Origin: Gemmatimonadota bacterium
GTDB taxonomy: Bacteria; Gemmatimonadota; Gemmatimonadetes; Gemmatimonadales; Gemmatimonadaceae
NCBI GenBank assembly: GCA_947471365.1
Contig: CANIWQ010000001.1
Span: forward strand, 1 to 64,000
Direction of reading: 5' to 3'
Length of the DNA stretch: 64,000 nt
The position numbers and the translations under genes are program-made. The notes under the pieces were generated by a model, which saw nothing but the letters and a program-made list of their open reading frames with translations, made no database searches and was not told the DNA's origin. Of the stretch, positions 49,016 through 58,937 are shown in pieces. Position 1 is the stretch's first letter. Every line of letters begins with the position of its first letter.

Positions 49016-49941
49016 TCGCCGTGTGCCGGTTCGGTGGCGGACGACTGCCGCGTCAGCATCAATCCACCCAGCACCCCCGCCGCGCCGACGCCCTGCCAGA
49101 GCGTCGGAATTTCCCCAAGCAGCGGCCAACTCACGAGCACCGCCACAATCGGCTGCAGGTTGGAGAACATGGCGGTGCGCGTCGGCCCAATCACTCGCAC
49201 GCCGCGAAACCAAAAGAGATTCGCGACCCCCATGGCGGCGAGCCCGCTGTATAACACCGCCCCCCACGCGAGCGGCCCCACCTGCGACCACTGCACGTGC
49301 ACGATGTCGGGCATGGCGAACATCAGCATGGGAATGGTGCCGCCCACCACCGTCCATGTCGTGATCTGGAGCCCGCTGACGCGCGAGAGCATCGGCGTCA
49401 TGAGATGCGTATAGAAGGACCAGCACACCACCGAGACCAGAATGAGCAAATCACCCACGACGCTCGCGTCTTCGCCGTGCGTGGCCGCGGAGCCAAGAAT
49501 GACGAACGCAATGCCGGTGATCGAGCACGCGATTCCCATCACCGCGCGCCGCGAAATGCGTTCCACGCCGAGGAGTCGGCCGACGATCGCAATGATCGCT
49601 GGGCTCGACGCCACCACCAGCGACGCGGTACCGGCGCGCGCGCGCGCCAGGCCGAGAATAAAGAACAGTTGATACATGCCGTGGCCGAGCACGCCGAGCA
49701 GCATCAGGCGCCGAATGTCGGCGCGTATGGGATGCGGCTCGCGCGACCAGAACGTCACGGCCAACAGCGCAAGGGCCCCGACGGTCATTCGAATGCCGTT
49801 GTAGGCGAGCGGTGCGAACTGGGTCGTGCCGTACTTGAGCACGGCAAAGTTCACGCCCCACACCACCACCATAATCAGCAGCAAGGCCTCGGTGACCAGC
49901 ACCTCGCGCGTTGCGGCATGGGTCTTTGCGTCTGCGTTCAT
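49012..49941 (-). CDS. EamA/DMT-family transporter
   Basis: 309 aa with about 10 membrane helices in two repeated EamA halves (VTEALLLIMVVVWGVNFAVLKY, and a second block around LLILVSVVCWSFYTHLM). Typical DMT exporters move amino acids, nucleotides or drugs out of the cell. No cargo can be assigned. First gene of the minus-strand five-gene cluster; the 116-bp gap upstream is shared with a divergent gene. Confidence 0.9.
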   Translation of the reverse strand: MNADAKTHAATREVLVTEALLLIMVVVWGVNFAVLKYGTTQFAPLAYNGIRMTVGALALLAVTFWSREPHPIRADIRRLMLLGVLGHGMYQLFFILGLARARAGTASLVVASSPAIIAIVGRLLGVERISRRAVMGIACSITGIAFVILGSAATHGEDASVVGDLLILVSVVCWSFYTHLMTPMLSRVSGLQITTWTVVGGTIPMLMFAMPDIVHVQWSQVGPLAWGAVLYSGLAAMGVANLFWFRGVRVIGPTRTAMFSNLQPIVAVLVSWPLLGEIPTLWQGVGAAGVLGGLMLTRQSSATEPAHGE

Positions 49942-50057
49942 AATTGAAAACTAACCTCTCGTGGAACCCCGGAGGACACATCGCGTGCAGGCGGTCAACC
50001 GCCAGGGGGCCGAGCGGGTCGCTGTTGAACCAGGTGCCGTGTTCGTACCTTTACCGC

Positions 50058-50480
50058 ATGCATGTCTCCTTCGCTCTCTTCGCCGACGCGGCCAACCTCT
50101 CGCAGGAAGGCAAACTCAACATCCTCGGCGTGTTCGATGCCCTGTCCATTGGCAGCCTGCCGGCGGTTCACCCGAGGGCGACGCTCGTGGTGCGCCTGAA
50201 GGCCGACGCCGCGGATGCCGGCCTGCACTCCCTGGCGTTCTGCTGGCAGAGCCCCACCGGCGAGGAGATCTGGTCGTCGTCCGGCGAGCTTGAGGTCGGT
50301 ACACCGCCGCCCGGGGCCTACGACATCGACATTCCCGTGATCGCGTCGATTGACCTGCCGATTCAGCTGGCCGGCGCGCACACGATGCGCATTGACCTAG
50401 ACGGTGAGGCGCGCGCCGAACTCACGCTCCACGTGCGGATCGGCGCCCCGGTCGCGCCGATGCACGGGCTGGTTAGCTAG
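50058..50480 (+). CDS. DUF6941-like small protein
   Basis: 140 aa from ATG 50058. It begins MHVSFALFADAANLSQEGKLNILGVFD, the opening typical of DUF6941 proteins, then an all-beta domain (EIWSSSGELEVGTPPPGAYDIDIPV). Function unknown. No signal peptide. Its last 8 bp overlap the 3' end of the convergent zinc-ribbon gene. Confidence 0.7.
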   Translation: MHVSFALFADAANLSQEGKLNILGVFDALSIGSLPAVHPRATLVVRLKADAADAGLHSLAFCWQSPTGEEIWSSSGELEVGTPPPGAYDIDIPVIASIDLPIQLAGAHTMRIDLDGEARAELTLHVRIGAPVAPMHGLVS

Positions 50481-50655
50481 CGGAGTCTGCGAGGCCCGGC
50501 GATGCGGTGGACGCGGCCTCGCACGTCGCGCACCGCACCACGCCGCGCAGGTTGCACAGCTGGCAGATGAAGGTGCCGCATTGCTGGCACGGATATCCTT
50601 CCGACGCCCGTTCTTCCCTGCCGCAGGAGCGGCACGCCATACGGTCGGTGGTCAT
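50473..50655 (-). CDS. Zinc-ribbon miniprotein
   Basis: 60 aa from ATG 50655. Four CxxC pairs in 60 residues (CRSC, CQQC, CQLC, CATC) should bind two zinc ions; the last 13 residues are low complexity. Such small treble-clef/ribbon proteins bind nucleic acid or partner proteins. Begins 7 bp after the stop of the upstream regulator gene on the same strand, so the two are probably co-transcribed. Convergent overlap with the DUF6941-like gene. Confidence 0.65.
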   Translation of the reverse strand: MTTDRMACRSCGREERASEGYPCQQCGTFICQLCNLRGVVRCATCEAASTASPGLADSAS

Positions 50656-50662
50656 AGAAGCC

Positions 50663-52015
50663 TCAGCGCGGTTTCTCAGAGAGGTCGTACTCGCGAATCT
50701 TCTTAATGAGAGTCGCGCGGGAAATCCCGAGCTCACGCGCGGCATGCGTGCGATTGTGCTGATGGGCCTTGAGCGTGCGATCAATATGCGCCCGCTCGAC
50801 GTCCGACAGTGAACGCGGCACATGGTGCGCGACATCGGCTCCCGTCGCGCCGGCCACTTCGCGCGGCAGCGCTTGCGCTGCGATGTTCGGCATCCCGCGC
50901 GACATGAGCATGGCGCGCTCGAGCACGTTGCGCAGTTCGCGAATATTCCCCGGCCACGCATAGCGCAGCATGGCGTCGAGCGCGTCATCGGCGAGCTGGA
51001 CAGGCGCGCCAGGCAGTGTGGGCGACAGTTCGTCGAGCAGATGCGCCGCGAGGTCCACCAGATCCTCGCGTGACCGTGCGCGCAGCGGGGGCAACGTGAG
51101 CGGCATCACCGAGAGACGATAGTACAGGTCCTCGCGGAACCGACCGGCCATGACTTGACCCGCGAGATCCTTGCTGGTGGCGGCAATCAAGCGAACATTG
51201 ACCGTGATTTCCGCCGTGCCCCCGTGCCGGCGGAAGCCTTTGCCCTCGAGCACGCGCACGAGCCGGGGCTGTAAGTGCGGATCCAGATCGCCGATTTCGT
51301 CGAGAAACAGCGTGCCGCCGTCGGCAATCTCAAACAACCCCTTCCGCGTCTGGCCGGCGGCGCCATCCGTGCCGCTTTCCACGCCAAACAGTTCCGACTC
51401 CAGCGACTCGGTCGTGAGCGCCGCACAGTTCACCTGAATGAACGGCTTGGTCGCGCGTGGACTCTGCGCGTGAATCAGCTCAGCGACACGCCCCTTGCCC
51501 GATCCACTGTCGCCTACGATGAGTGCCGTGGTGCGGTCGCTCGCCGCGAGCAACGCAATCTGCGCGCCGAGATCGCTCATCGCCGCCGATGACCCAAACA
51601 TGATATTGGCCCCGCCACCACGCCGCTCACTCAGATAGCGGTTCATGCGACGGAGCACCGCCTTTTCAAGCGCGCGCTCAGACGCCACCGCGAGGTGGCT
51701 GAGATCGACCGGCTTGGTAAGGAAGTTCTCCGCGCCCTTGTGGAGCGCGTCGACGGCCATCTGCACATCGCCGTACGCCGTCACCATAATCACCACGGGA
51801 TTGTCGTCGCGAATCTTGGCGAGAACATCGAACCCGGTCATGTCCGGAAGCCGCACATCGAGCAGCACGAGGTCGGGACGCACGCGCCGGTAGGCTTCGA
51901 TGCCGTCCGCGCCCGTGTGCGCCACCGTGACGACGTGGCTACCGTCGTGACGGAAGAACATTGCGAAGGCCGTCGCAATGGCGACTTCGTCGTCGATGAT
52001 GAGAATACTGGCCAT
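50663..52015 (-). CDS. NtrC-like response regulator with degenerate GAFTGA (probably sigma-54-independent)
   Basis: 450 aa from ATG 52015. Receiver with IDDE and phospho-acceptor D53. AAA+ domain with Walker A GDSGSGKG (168-175) and Walker B LFLDEIGDL. Where true NtrC proteins have GAFTGA, this reads GTDGAA (215-220), with the key Phe and Thr lost. The C-terminal Fis-type HTH is HAARELGISRATLIKKIREYDL. Similar loss occurs in sigma-70-acting members such as TyrR and Rhodobacter NtrC, so this regulator likely binds DNA without activating sigma-54. No kinase gene is adjacent. Confidence 0.88.
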   Translation of the reverse strand: MASILIIDDEVAIATAFAMFFRHDGSHVVTVAHTGADGIEAYRRVRPDLVLLDVRLPDMTGFDVLAKIRDDNPVVIMVTAYGDVQMAVDALHKGAENFLTKPVDLSHLAVASERALEKAVLRRMNRYLSERRGGGANIMFGSSAAMSDLGAQIALLAASDRTTALIVGDSGSGKGRVAELIHAQSPRATKPFIQVNCAALTTESLESELFGVESGTDGAAGQTRKGLFEIADGGTLFLDEIGDLDPHLQPRLVRVLEGKGFRRHGGTAEITVNVRLIAATSKDLAGQVMAGRFREDLYYRLSVMPLTLPPLRARSREDLVDLAAHLLDELSPTLPGAPVQLADDALDAMLRYAWPGNIRELRNVLERAMLMSRGMPNIAAQALPREVAGATGADVAHHVPRSLSDVERAHIDRTLKAHQHNRTHAARELGISRATLIKKIREYDLSEKPR

Positions 52016-52112
52016 GGGCGACCACTTCCCGGTTGTTACGTGATTTCGACGTCTAACCAACTATAACAAGTTGAAAATGGGTGCGCGATGCGCCGACGCA
52101 ATCCCCAACCGG

Positions 52113-55100
52113 TCAGAAACGCCAGATCCGGAACAGGTCAAAGCCGTATTGCCGCGGCGTCGGCGCAAAACCGCGCGCATTCGCCTCAGGCGTGCAGAGG
52201 ACGGCCTTGGTCGGCGGATCCATACCGGCCGACAGCGTGACCGACGGACTCAGCCGATAATCGAACTTGAGCCCGATGGCGTCGGCGAACGTGAGCGGGT
52301 CGCTCGAGCCGGCCGTGCCGCCCACGAGCTGCCCCACTTGGCACAGCCCGGCGTCGAGCCGCACAAAGGCTTTATCGCTGAGCTGCTTCGCGCAGTTGAA
52401 CCGTGTGCCGGAGAGGATGTTGCTGCCCACGCTCCGAATGCCGCCCTGATAGGCGTCGAGTCCAGCCGCGCTGAGCTGCGCGTCATCGCAGATGCTCCCG
52501 GTGGCTTTGGCGCCGAGTTGGCTGAACAGCGAACTCGACAGCACACGCGCCGCCGTGGAGGTGTAGTCGCCGCCACGCGCGCCGATTTCGTTGCTGGGCC
52601 CGCCGGTCACGAGGTAGCTCACAAGGTCGCCGTTTGTCACCCGTAACGAGTCGGGGCTCGACAACTCCGCCTGGGGCGCGCGGAGCGTCCCCCCGAGATG
52701 GACCCGAACCCGCACGTCGGGGCGCGCCACCACACTACTGAACTGACGCACCGTGTGGAGCGCGTTGATGCTCATCGTCGCACTCCGGAAATCGGGATCG
52801 CCAAACCAGCGCAACTCCCCGCTCTCCACGTCAAACGGCCGCTGCACTGGGCCGAGGTTGAGACGATAGGTGCCGCGCACGGTCTGCAGCGATCCGTCGA
52901 GCGCAAAGTCCGCGGGTACGCCGCGCTCACCACGACTCCGCGTGATATTCACGCGGCCACCGAGATTGATGTTCGCCTCTTCTGACCGCAGCCACACGTC
53001 GCGCCCCATCTGCACCTGTACGTTGCGCATCGTGAGCCCATTCAGATAATCGCTCGGCGGCGCCGGAAAGAGTCGGCGGTTGTCGAAGGCCGACGTGTCC
53101 ACCACGTGCAGGAACTCGGGGTCATCGAGCGAAATCACCTGTTTCTGCGCGAGCTCCGGCACGGGAATCACGCCGTGGTCCACCGTCAAGCCCCCGCTGA
53201 GCGTCGAGGCGCGGCGGGCGCCCTGCAGTCGCAGCTCACCGGAAAGATCGAGCTCCGCAACATCCGGCCGCGCCAGCACGGTGAAGGTCGTGGTGCTCAG
53301 GTTGAGGTCGAACGTCGGGTTCTCGACATCGAGCAACCCAATCCATCCGCCGAGGCGTGCCGACCCCGTGCGACTTGGATTACTGCGAGCCGACAGTCCA
53401 CGGAGCGCGATGCTGTCCCCAAGGAACGCGATGTCGGCTTCCACGTCCTTGAATGTGACGTCACCGAGCGACGTGAACCGCAGACTGCCGTCGTGAATGC
53501 GCAGGGCGCCATTGGCCCGTGGATGCTTCCACGTGCCGCGCACGTCGATGTCGGCCACGATGGTGCCGGTCGCATCAGCGATGCTGCGCGAGAACGACTC
53601 GAGTAGCACGAGCCCGCCGCTGTCGGCTCGTACGCGGGCCGACAGCGGCTCTTCCAGCAACCGCGCACCCGTCGCACTCAACGACAGATCCACGGGGAGC
53701 GACGCCTCGGCACGCAACGCCACGGCGCCGGCACGGGCCACCTGCAGCGACGTGGTGAGTCGACGATCCGAGTAGCGACCTTCGGCGGTCACCGATTCCA
53801 ACCGTAGGCTCCCCAGCGTGGCCTTGGTCATCGTGCCTGTAAAACGAAGGTCTGGCCGCGACCGTGTGCCGCGCACATCGCCGCGCAACGTCACCACACC
53901 ACCGAACGGCGCGTCCGCTTGGAGCAATTCGCCGAGATCGGCCAGCGGTACGGAATCCACGCGCACATCAAACAACACCGCCGAATCCGCGCGCGCACTG
54001 CCGCGTAGCGCAATGAATCCGCCGTTCGCGCCAGCGAGCGCCAGTGTGTCGACCACGAACCCGCCCTCCGAAAACCGGAACGCCGCCGTGCGCTGGAGCG
54101 CCCAGGCGTTTCCGGAGGTGCGCACCGTGAGGGTGTCCACCACAATGTCTGTGGTGTCGCCCGTGCGCCGCACGACCGCCTGCACTTGCGCACGGACGCT
54201 GTCTGGCGTGACGGCAGCGAGCGCCCACGTGGTGCGCTGATCAACCGTGAGGCCAGCGTTCGCCGTGACGCGCGCGAAGGAGAGCCCGCCGGCGCGCAGC
54301 GTATCGAGCACGAGCGAGAGGGTGCCTGTGGCGGAATCTGGAAATCCGACCGCCCGCACAGAGGCGTTGAGCGCCCGCGTGCTCGTTGACCCAAGACGGA
54401 GTGTGGCGCCCTCGACCGCGGCCAGCACGCCAAAGCGAGCGAGGCCGCCGCGGATGGTGCCGGTCACCCGCACCGATCCGGCGAGTGAATCCGAGAGCGG
54501 GACCGCCGTATCGGCCGCCCGCGCGAACGAACCCGCCGCGAGATATCGGCGCAATCCGCCGAGCGAATCCACGACCGCCGCAAACTGCAGATCGCCGCGC
54601 TGTGTACTGGTGAGACCAAACGCCCCACGCGCGGTCAGCAGTCCCGCCGCCGACTCTACCCGCAACGAATCCACCCGCGCCACGCCGCCCTCAAACCGAA
54701 GCGCCGCGCGACCGGCATAAATACGTACGCTGTCTACCAGCGAGCGATCGGCAAACAGCTGTGCCGACCCAAACAGGTTGGCGAGCGAATCCCCCTCAAG
54801 CCGCACCGTAAAGCGTCCGTTGAAATCCGTGCGCGGGACGGACGGATTCCCGAGCGCCTCCTGAAAATCGAAGTCGCCAAGCGCACCGCGAATGACCGCC
54901 GCACGCCCTGGCGACTCCGCGTCGAACTGGCCGTCAAACTGCAATCGACCGAAGGTGCCCACCAGGTCCGCAGAGAGCGCGAGATCGGCCGTCGTGCCAT
55001 TGAGCCGCAGCGGCCCGTTCATCGTGCCCCGCAATGGCACCGCCGGATAGGAGCGCGCGAACGCGCTCACGTTGAGCGGCAGCGCGGCGGCCTCCAACTC

Positions 55101-56678
55101 AAACGCCATGCGCGCGCCGCCAAACGAGAGCCGGGCCGTGCCCTTGAGGCGCGACACCGTCGCCGTATCGCTGTCGGAATGTGTGACGTCTGCATCGCGC
55201 ACGCGCACGTCGTTCCAGAGCGAGTCGAGGGTCCCTCGGCCCGCAATCACGCCCGCAAGTTTCGGAAAATCAGGATTCAAGAACTGCGCCGTGCGCAAAT
55301 CAAACTGCCCGAGTTCCACCTGCATGCCGTGGAACTTCGCGCGACTCACCGAGAGAATATCCACTTCACCGCGCAGCACCGCGCGCGTTATCGCACCGGG
55401 GACGTTCGCATCGGCAAAGGCCAGCCGAGCGTCGTCCACCTGAAAATGGTTCACCGGGCCACCGCGGCCCTTGAGTGTTCCCGTAAAGGTGCCGCGCCAT
55501 GGTTGCGGAAAGGGTCCGCCGTTCAGTGTTTCGAGAAAGCGGAAATCCAACGGCGTGAGTTGCAGATCCACGTCTTTCACAATCAGCACGGGGGCGCCAA
55601 CGCCATAGGTCATCGCCCCGCGCAAACGCGACGACGCCGTGCGCATATCCATGTTCGTGATGACGTAGTCTACGACGTGTGGATTGGCCTCACTCACAAT
55701 GCGCAGATCCATTGCGCCCACGCCCGTCGCCGGCAGCGTCGAGTGAATCCAGTGCAGATCTTCGAGCCCGGTGGAATCGCTGTGGATGTTGAAGTCGTAG
55801 CGAATGGGGCGGCCGTCTGCCCAGTCGAGCCGACCGCGTCCGCGCCCCGTGGAGTGCGGGAGTTCAAAGCCCGTGAAGTTGGCCCAGATCGTGTCACCCA
55901 CCCAACGCACGTCCCCGCGCATGTTGCGAAACGCAAAGGGCGGCAGGTGCTCCACGATGTCCATCCGCGCAATCTCAAAGACACGACCCGTGCTATCCGG
56001 CTCGCGAAATCGCGCGCGGTTGAGCGTGAGATTCCAATCCGTCCAGTGCCACGACCGCTGGAAGCCCGCCGTGCCCTTGACCGTCACGCGTCGGATTTCG
56101 TGCGCCGGAAGCGCGAGATTCTTGACGATCGCGCTGTCGCGTCGCGCGCCAGCGAGCGTGTCGTCCGGCGCCCACGGCAGCGTGAGCTGAAAGTGTGCGT
56201 CGCGGATGTGCACATTATTGAAGACCACGAGCGCCCCAAACGTGCCGCGACGCGGGCGCTCCGCTGGCGTCTGCGGCTGCGGCGGAAACACCTTGTGCAT
56301 GTTCCACCGGTCGTCGTTTTCTCGCCGCATCACCACGAACGGATGCTCCACGTTCACCGAGCGCACGATGATGCGGCCGTCGAGTACGTCGCGCGGATCG
56401 TAGGTCAGGCGAATGCGCCCCGATCGTACGAACACCGAATCATCGGGGTCGGTAATCTGGAGCGAGTCGATGGTGAGATCGGTGAGAAAGGAACCCGACA
56501 ACCGCCCCAGATGCAGCCGTCCGTGCATGCCGCGCGCGAGTTGCCGCGACAGCTGCACGCGAATCCAGTCACGCCCACCTTCGCTCTGCGTGGCCGTCAC
56601 GAGCGCGCCCACCACGCCCACGCCGATCACGATCATCAGCAAGGCGCTCACGAGAACGACGAGTCGGCGTCTGACCAT
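52113..56678 (-). CDS. tamB: TamB-like translocation and assembly module subunit
   Basis: 1521 aa. One N-terminal signal/anchor helix (LVVLVSALLMIVIGVGVVGA) is followed by a long repetitive beta-helix of the AsmA/TamB kind, with strand repeats such as GALRIHDGSLRFTSLGDVTFKDV. The conserved C-terminal domain ends in FRIWRF. TamB spans the periplasm and works with TamA in barrel insertion or lipid transport to the outer membrane. The gene starts 3 bp after tamA, confirming the pair. Confidence 0.93.
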   Translation of the reverse strand: MVRRRLVVLVSALLMIVIGVGVVGALVTATQSEGGRDWIRVQLSRQLARGMHGRLHLGRLSGSFLTDLTIDSLQITDPDDSVFVRSGRIRLTYDPRDVLDGRIIVRSVNVEHPFVVMRRENDDRWNMHKVFPPQPQTPAERPRRGTFGALVVFNNVHIRDAHFQLTLPWAPDDTLAGARRDSAIVKNLALPAHEIRRVTVKGTAGFQRSWHWTDWNLTLNRARFREPDSTGRVFEIARMDIVEHLPPFAFRNMRGDVRWVGDTIWANFTGFELPHSTGRGRGRLDWADGRPIRYDFNIHSDSTGLEDLHWIHSTLPATGVGAMDLRIVSEANPHVVDYVITNMDMRTASSRLRGAMTYGVGAPVLIVKDVDLQLTPLDFRFLETLNGGPFPQPWRGTFTGTLKGRGGPVNHFQVDDARLAFADANVPGAITRAVLRGEVDILSVSRAKFHGMQVELGQFDLRTAQFLNPDFPKLAGVIAGRGTLDSLWNDVRVRDADVTHSDSDTATVSRLKGTARLSFGGARMAFELEAAALPLNVSAFARSYPAVPLRGTMNGPLRLNGTTADLALSADLVGTFGRLQFDGQFDAESPGRAAVIRGALGDFDFQEALGNPSVPRTDFNGRFTVRLEGDSLANLFGSAQLFADRSLVDSVRIYAGRAALRFEGGVARVDSLRVESAAGLLTARGAFGLTSTQRGDLQFAAVVDSLGGLRRYLAAGSFARAADTAVPLSDSLAGSVRVTGTIRGGLARFGVLAAVEGATLRLGSTSTRALNASVRAVGFPDSATGTLSLVLDTLRAGGLSFARVTANAGLTVDQRTTWALAAVTPDSVRAQVQAVVRRTGDTTDIVVDTLTVRTSGNAWALQRTAAFRFSEGGFVVDTLALAGANGGFIALRGSARADSAVLFDVRVDSVPLADLGELLQADAPFGGVVTLRGDVRGTRSRPDLRFTGTMTKATLGSLRLESVTAEGRYSDRRLTTSLQVARAGAVALRAEASLPVDLSLSATGARLLEEPLSARVRADSGGLVLLESFSRSIADATGTIVADIDVRGTWKHPRANGALRIHDGSLRFTSLGDVTFKDVEADIAFLGDSIALRGLSARSNPSRTGSARLGGWIGLLDVENPTFDLNLSTTTFTVLARPDVAELDLSGELRLQGARRASTLSGGLTVDHGVIPVPELAQKQVISLDDPEFLHVVDTSAFDNRRLFPAPPSDYLNGLTMRNVQVQMGRDVWLRSEEANINLGGRVNITRSRGERGVPADFALDGSLQTVRGTYRLNLGPVQRPFDVESGELRWFGDPDFRSATMSINALHTVRQFSSVVARPDVRVRVHLGGTLRAPQAELSSPDSLRVTNGDLVSYLVTGGPSNEIGARGGDYTSTAARVLSSSLFSQLGAKATGSICDDAQLSAAGLDAYQGGIRSVGSNILSGTRFNCAKQLSDKAFVRLDAGLCQVGQLVGGTAGSSDPLTFADAIGLKFDYRLSPSVTLSAGMDPPTKAVLCTPEANARGFAPTPRQYGFDLFRIWRF

Positions 56679-56681
56679 CGT

Positions 56682-58937
56682 CTAAAACGCCTGCCCGATA
56701 CTGAAGCTCAGATTCGTACGCCCCAAAAACGTACTGGAGCGCGACGGACGGAACGTGGCCGGACACGCGCCAGCGGTTTGCTGCACCGCGCCACCCGTAC
56801 CCGTCACCCGCAGTGTGTTCTCGGGACTCACGCAGAACAGCGCGCCCCCTGAGGCCACCGACGTATCGAAGTACGCCGACCCCGCCGGGCGTTGATAGGG
56901 ATTGTATGCCCAGTCGAGGCGCACAAAGCCAATCAGCGTCTGCACGCGCACGCCAATGCCAGGCGTCACCATGAGCGAGTTGAATCCCAGCGACGTCCCC
57001 GCCGCCCCGCGATTCCACACCTCGCCCACATCCGCGAACGCCGCAAACTGCAGCAACTCCGGGAGCACCGGACTCGGCAGCCGCGCCTCAAGCATGGCGA
57101 CGAACAGCGTGTTGCCACCCGTGGGGATGGTGCGCTGCCCAGAATCCGAGTGCGCGCGAAAGTACACGGTATCGGCGGGGTTCGCCGGGTTGCCGCCACG
57201 ACGGCCGTCGGCGCGCACGGTGTCGTACGACGTGGGGATGTACACCACCGGCCCCAGTTCATTCTGACGAAAGCCTCGCACGGTCGTTGGCCCGCCCGCA
57301 AAGAGCCGCTCCTGCGGAGGCACATACGCCGCATCACTCCCAAGCGACAGCGTACTCCCGACCACGGCACCAACGCGCACACGCGCTGCAAGTACCACCG
57401 AGCCGGGCAATGGCAAATAGAATGATGCGTCGCCGAGCGCCTTGGTGAACCGCAAATGTGAATCCGATCCGGTCCATCCACCGGCCGTGCGGACGTCCAC
57501 GCGCAGCACGCTGCCCCGCGTGGGATTCGACGGATTGTCCGCCGACTCACGCGACCACGACACACTCGCCACGCCCAAGCGCTGCAGCCGCCCGAACGCC
57601 TCGCGATCCGCTTCCATACACGCATTGAACACGGCGCACAGCAGCGCGGGCTGCGCTTCGGTGCGGCCGTACTCGATCGAATAGCCCGCGGTTTGCATTC
57701 CGGTCGCGGTGGCGCGCGCAAACTGCGCACTCCCACCGGCCGGCGCGGTGCGCAGATACGCGTTGTATTCCGAACGCCGCTCGCTGTACATCGTGATCGA
57801 CGGCACGATCGTGCGGAACACCGGCGGCTGCGTGAGCGTCGCGCCCACGGAGTAGTTGATATCCTTGCTGTACGCGTCCGCTTTGGCCTGCGGGCACAAC
57901 GACTCAAGCCCAGTCAGCGGCGCGCCCACGCCGATTTTCGACACGCGCGCCCGCACATCCAATCGCGCCGCGCCGCCGAGCACGCCGTTCTGCGTGAAGT
58001 CACTGTTCGCGCGCACGCAGTCGAGCGTGCCATATCCCACACCCAATCGCGAACTGCGCCGAAACCCTTCGGTCACGGCCAGCGTGACATGGACCAACGT
58101 ATCGCTCGCCGACAGTCCCGAATCCGGTGTGACGGTGGCCTGCGAAAACGCTTCCGTCTGATACAGCGCCCGCTTACCCCGCTCGAGCGCCTCAAGTGAA
58201 TAGAGATCGCCAGAGCGAAGGCCGGTCGTGCGGCGCACCACGGCGCTGTCCATCGCCGGTGCCGCGCCAGCGAGCCCGCGGACATCCGTTGTGAGCACAC
58301 CCAAGTGCACGCGCGGTCCGGTGGTGGCCGTGAACTGCACCGCCGCGCGGCGCGTGCCGCGATGCGTGTCGTAGCCCACAAACACTTCGGCGTCGGGGTA
58401 GCCACCGTTATGCAATCGCCGCGCGAGCGTGGCGCGCGTTTCTTCATTCGCGTATTTGTCGAACGGCTTGGCCACCGCCGTTGGCAGTCCGCGCAACAGC
58501 GCGCCGCGCTCGGGCACGGCCTCGAGCCCCGCGAACACCAGCGAATCCACCAATACGGGATCGCCCTCGTGAATCGCAAAACGAATCGCCACCGCTTTGG
58601 GCCCGGCCAGCGTCACGGAGGTGTCCACCGTGGCGGCGATGTAGCCGTGATTCCGGTACCACACGAGCAATCGCAGCACGTCGAGCGGCAGGCGTGCACG
58701 ATCCACACAGCGGCGCTGCCCAATCACACGAAACGTGCGGCGCGCCCACGACGACGGTGTGGTGGAAATACCGTCAGCCAGCACCGTGCCGGAAAAGGCC
58801 AGATTCCCCTGGAAGGCCAGGGCGGCGACCTCGAGATCACCGGTGCCACAACTCACCGCCTGCGCCACAAGCCGGCACGGCCCGAAGCATCCGGCCGCCA
58901 CCATCCACGCGACCGCGCGCCGGCGCCACCCGGCCAT
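56682..58937 (-). CDS. tamA: TamA-like Omp85 outer-membrane protein
   Basis: 751 aa. Signal peptide, then about three POTRA-like modules (for example VDSLVFAGLEAVPERGALLRGLPT, and GDLYSLEALERGKRALYQTEAFSQATVTPD), then an Omp85 barrel with the conserved lid motif FAGGPTTVRGFRQNELGP, ending in GQAF. Direct junction with tamB supports TamA. A short stretch of Cys pairs in the barrel could form disulfides. Start overlaps the upstream ferredoxin reductase stop by one base. Confidence 0.92.
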   Translation of the reverse strand: MAGWRRRAVAWMVAAGCFGPCRLVAQAVSCGTGDLEVAALAFQGNLAFSGTVLADGISTTPSSWARRTFRVIGQRRCVDRARLPLDVLRLLVWYRNHGYIAATVDTSVTLAGPKAVAIRFAIHEGDPVLVDSLVFAGLEAVPERGALLRGLPTAVAKPFDKYANEETRATLARRLHNGGYPDAEVFVGYDTHRGTRRAAVQFTATTGPRVHLGVLTTDVRGLAGAAPAMDSAVVRRTTGLRSGDLYSLEALERGKRALYQTEAFSQATVTPDSGLSASDTLVHVTLAVTEGFRRSSRLGVGYGTLDCVRANSDFTQNGVLGGAARLDVRARVSKIGVGAPLTGLESLCPQAKADAYSKDINYSVGATLTQPPVFRTIVPSITMYSERRSEYNAYLRTAPAGGSAQFARATATGMQTAGYSIEYGRTEAQPALLCAVFNACMEADREAFGRLQRLGVASVSWSRESADNPSNPTRGSVLRVDVRTAGGWTGSDSHLRFTKALGDASFYLPLPGSVVLAARVRVGAVVGSTLSLGSDAAYVPPQERLFAGGPTTVRGFRQNELGPVVYIPTSYDTVRADGRRGGNPANPADTVYFRAHSDSGQRTIPTGGNTLFVAMLEARLPSPVLPELLQFAAFADVGEVWNRGAAGTSLGFNSLMVTPGIGVRVQTLIGFVRLDWAYNPYQRPAGSAYFDTSVASGGALFCVSPENTLRVTGTGGAVQQTAGACPATFRPSRSSTFLGRTNLSFSIGQAF

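Noticed and set aside
55179-56852. Plus-strand frame of over 550 codons antisense to tamB
   Set aside because: Same composition pattern as other shadow frames; tamB is supported by its neighbour tamA and its domains.
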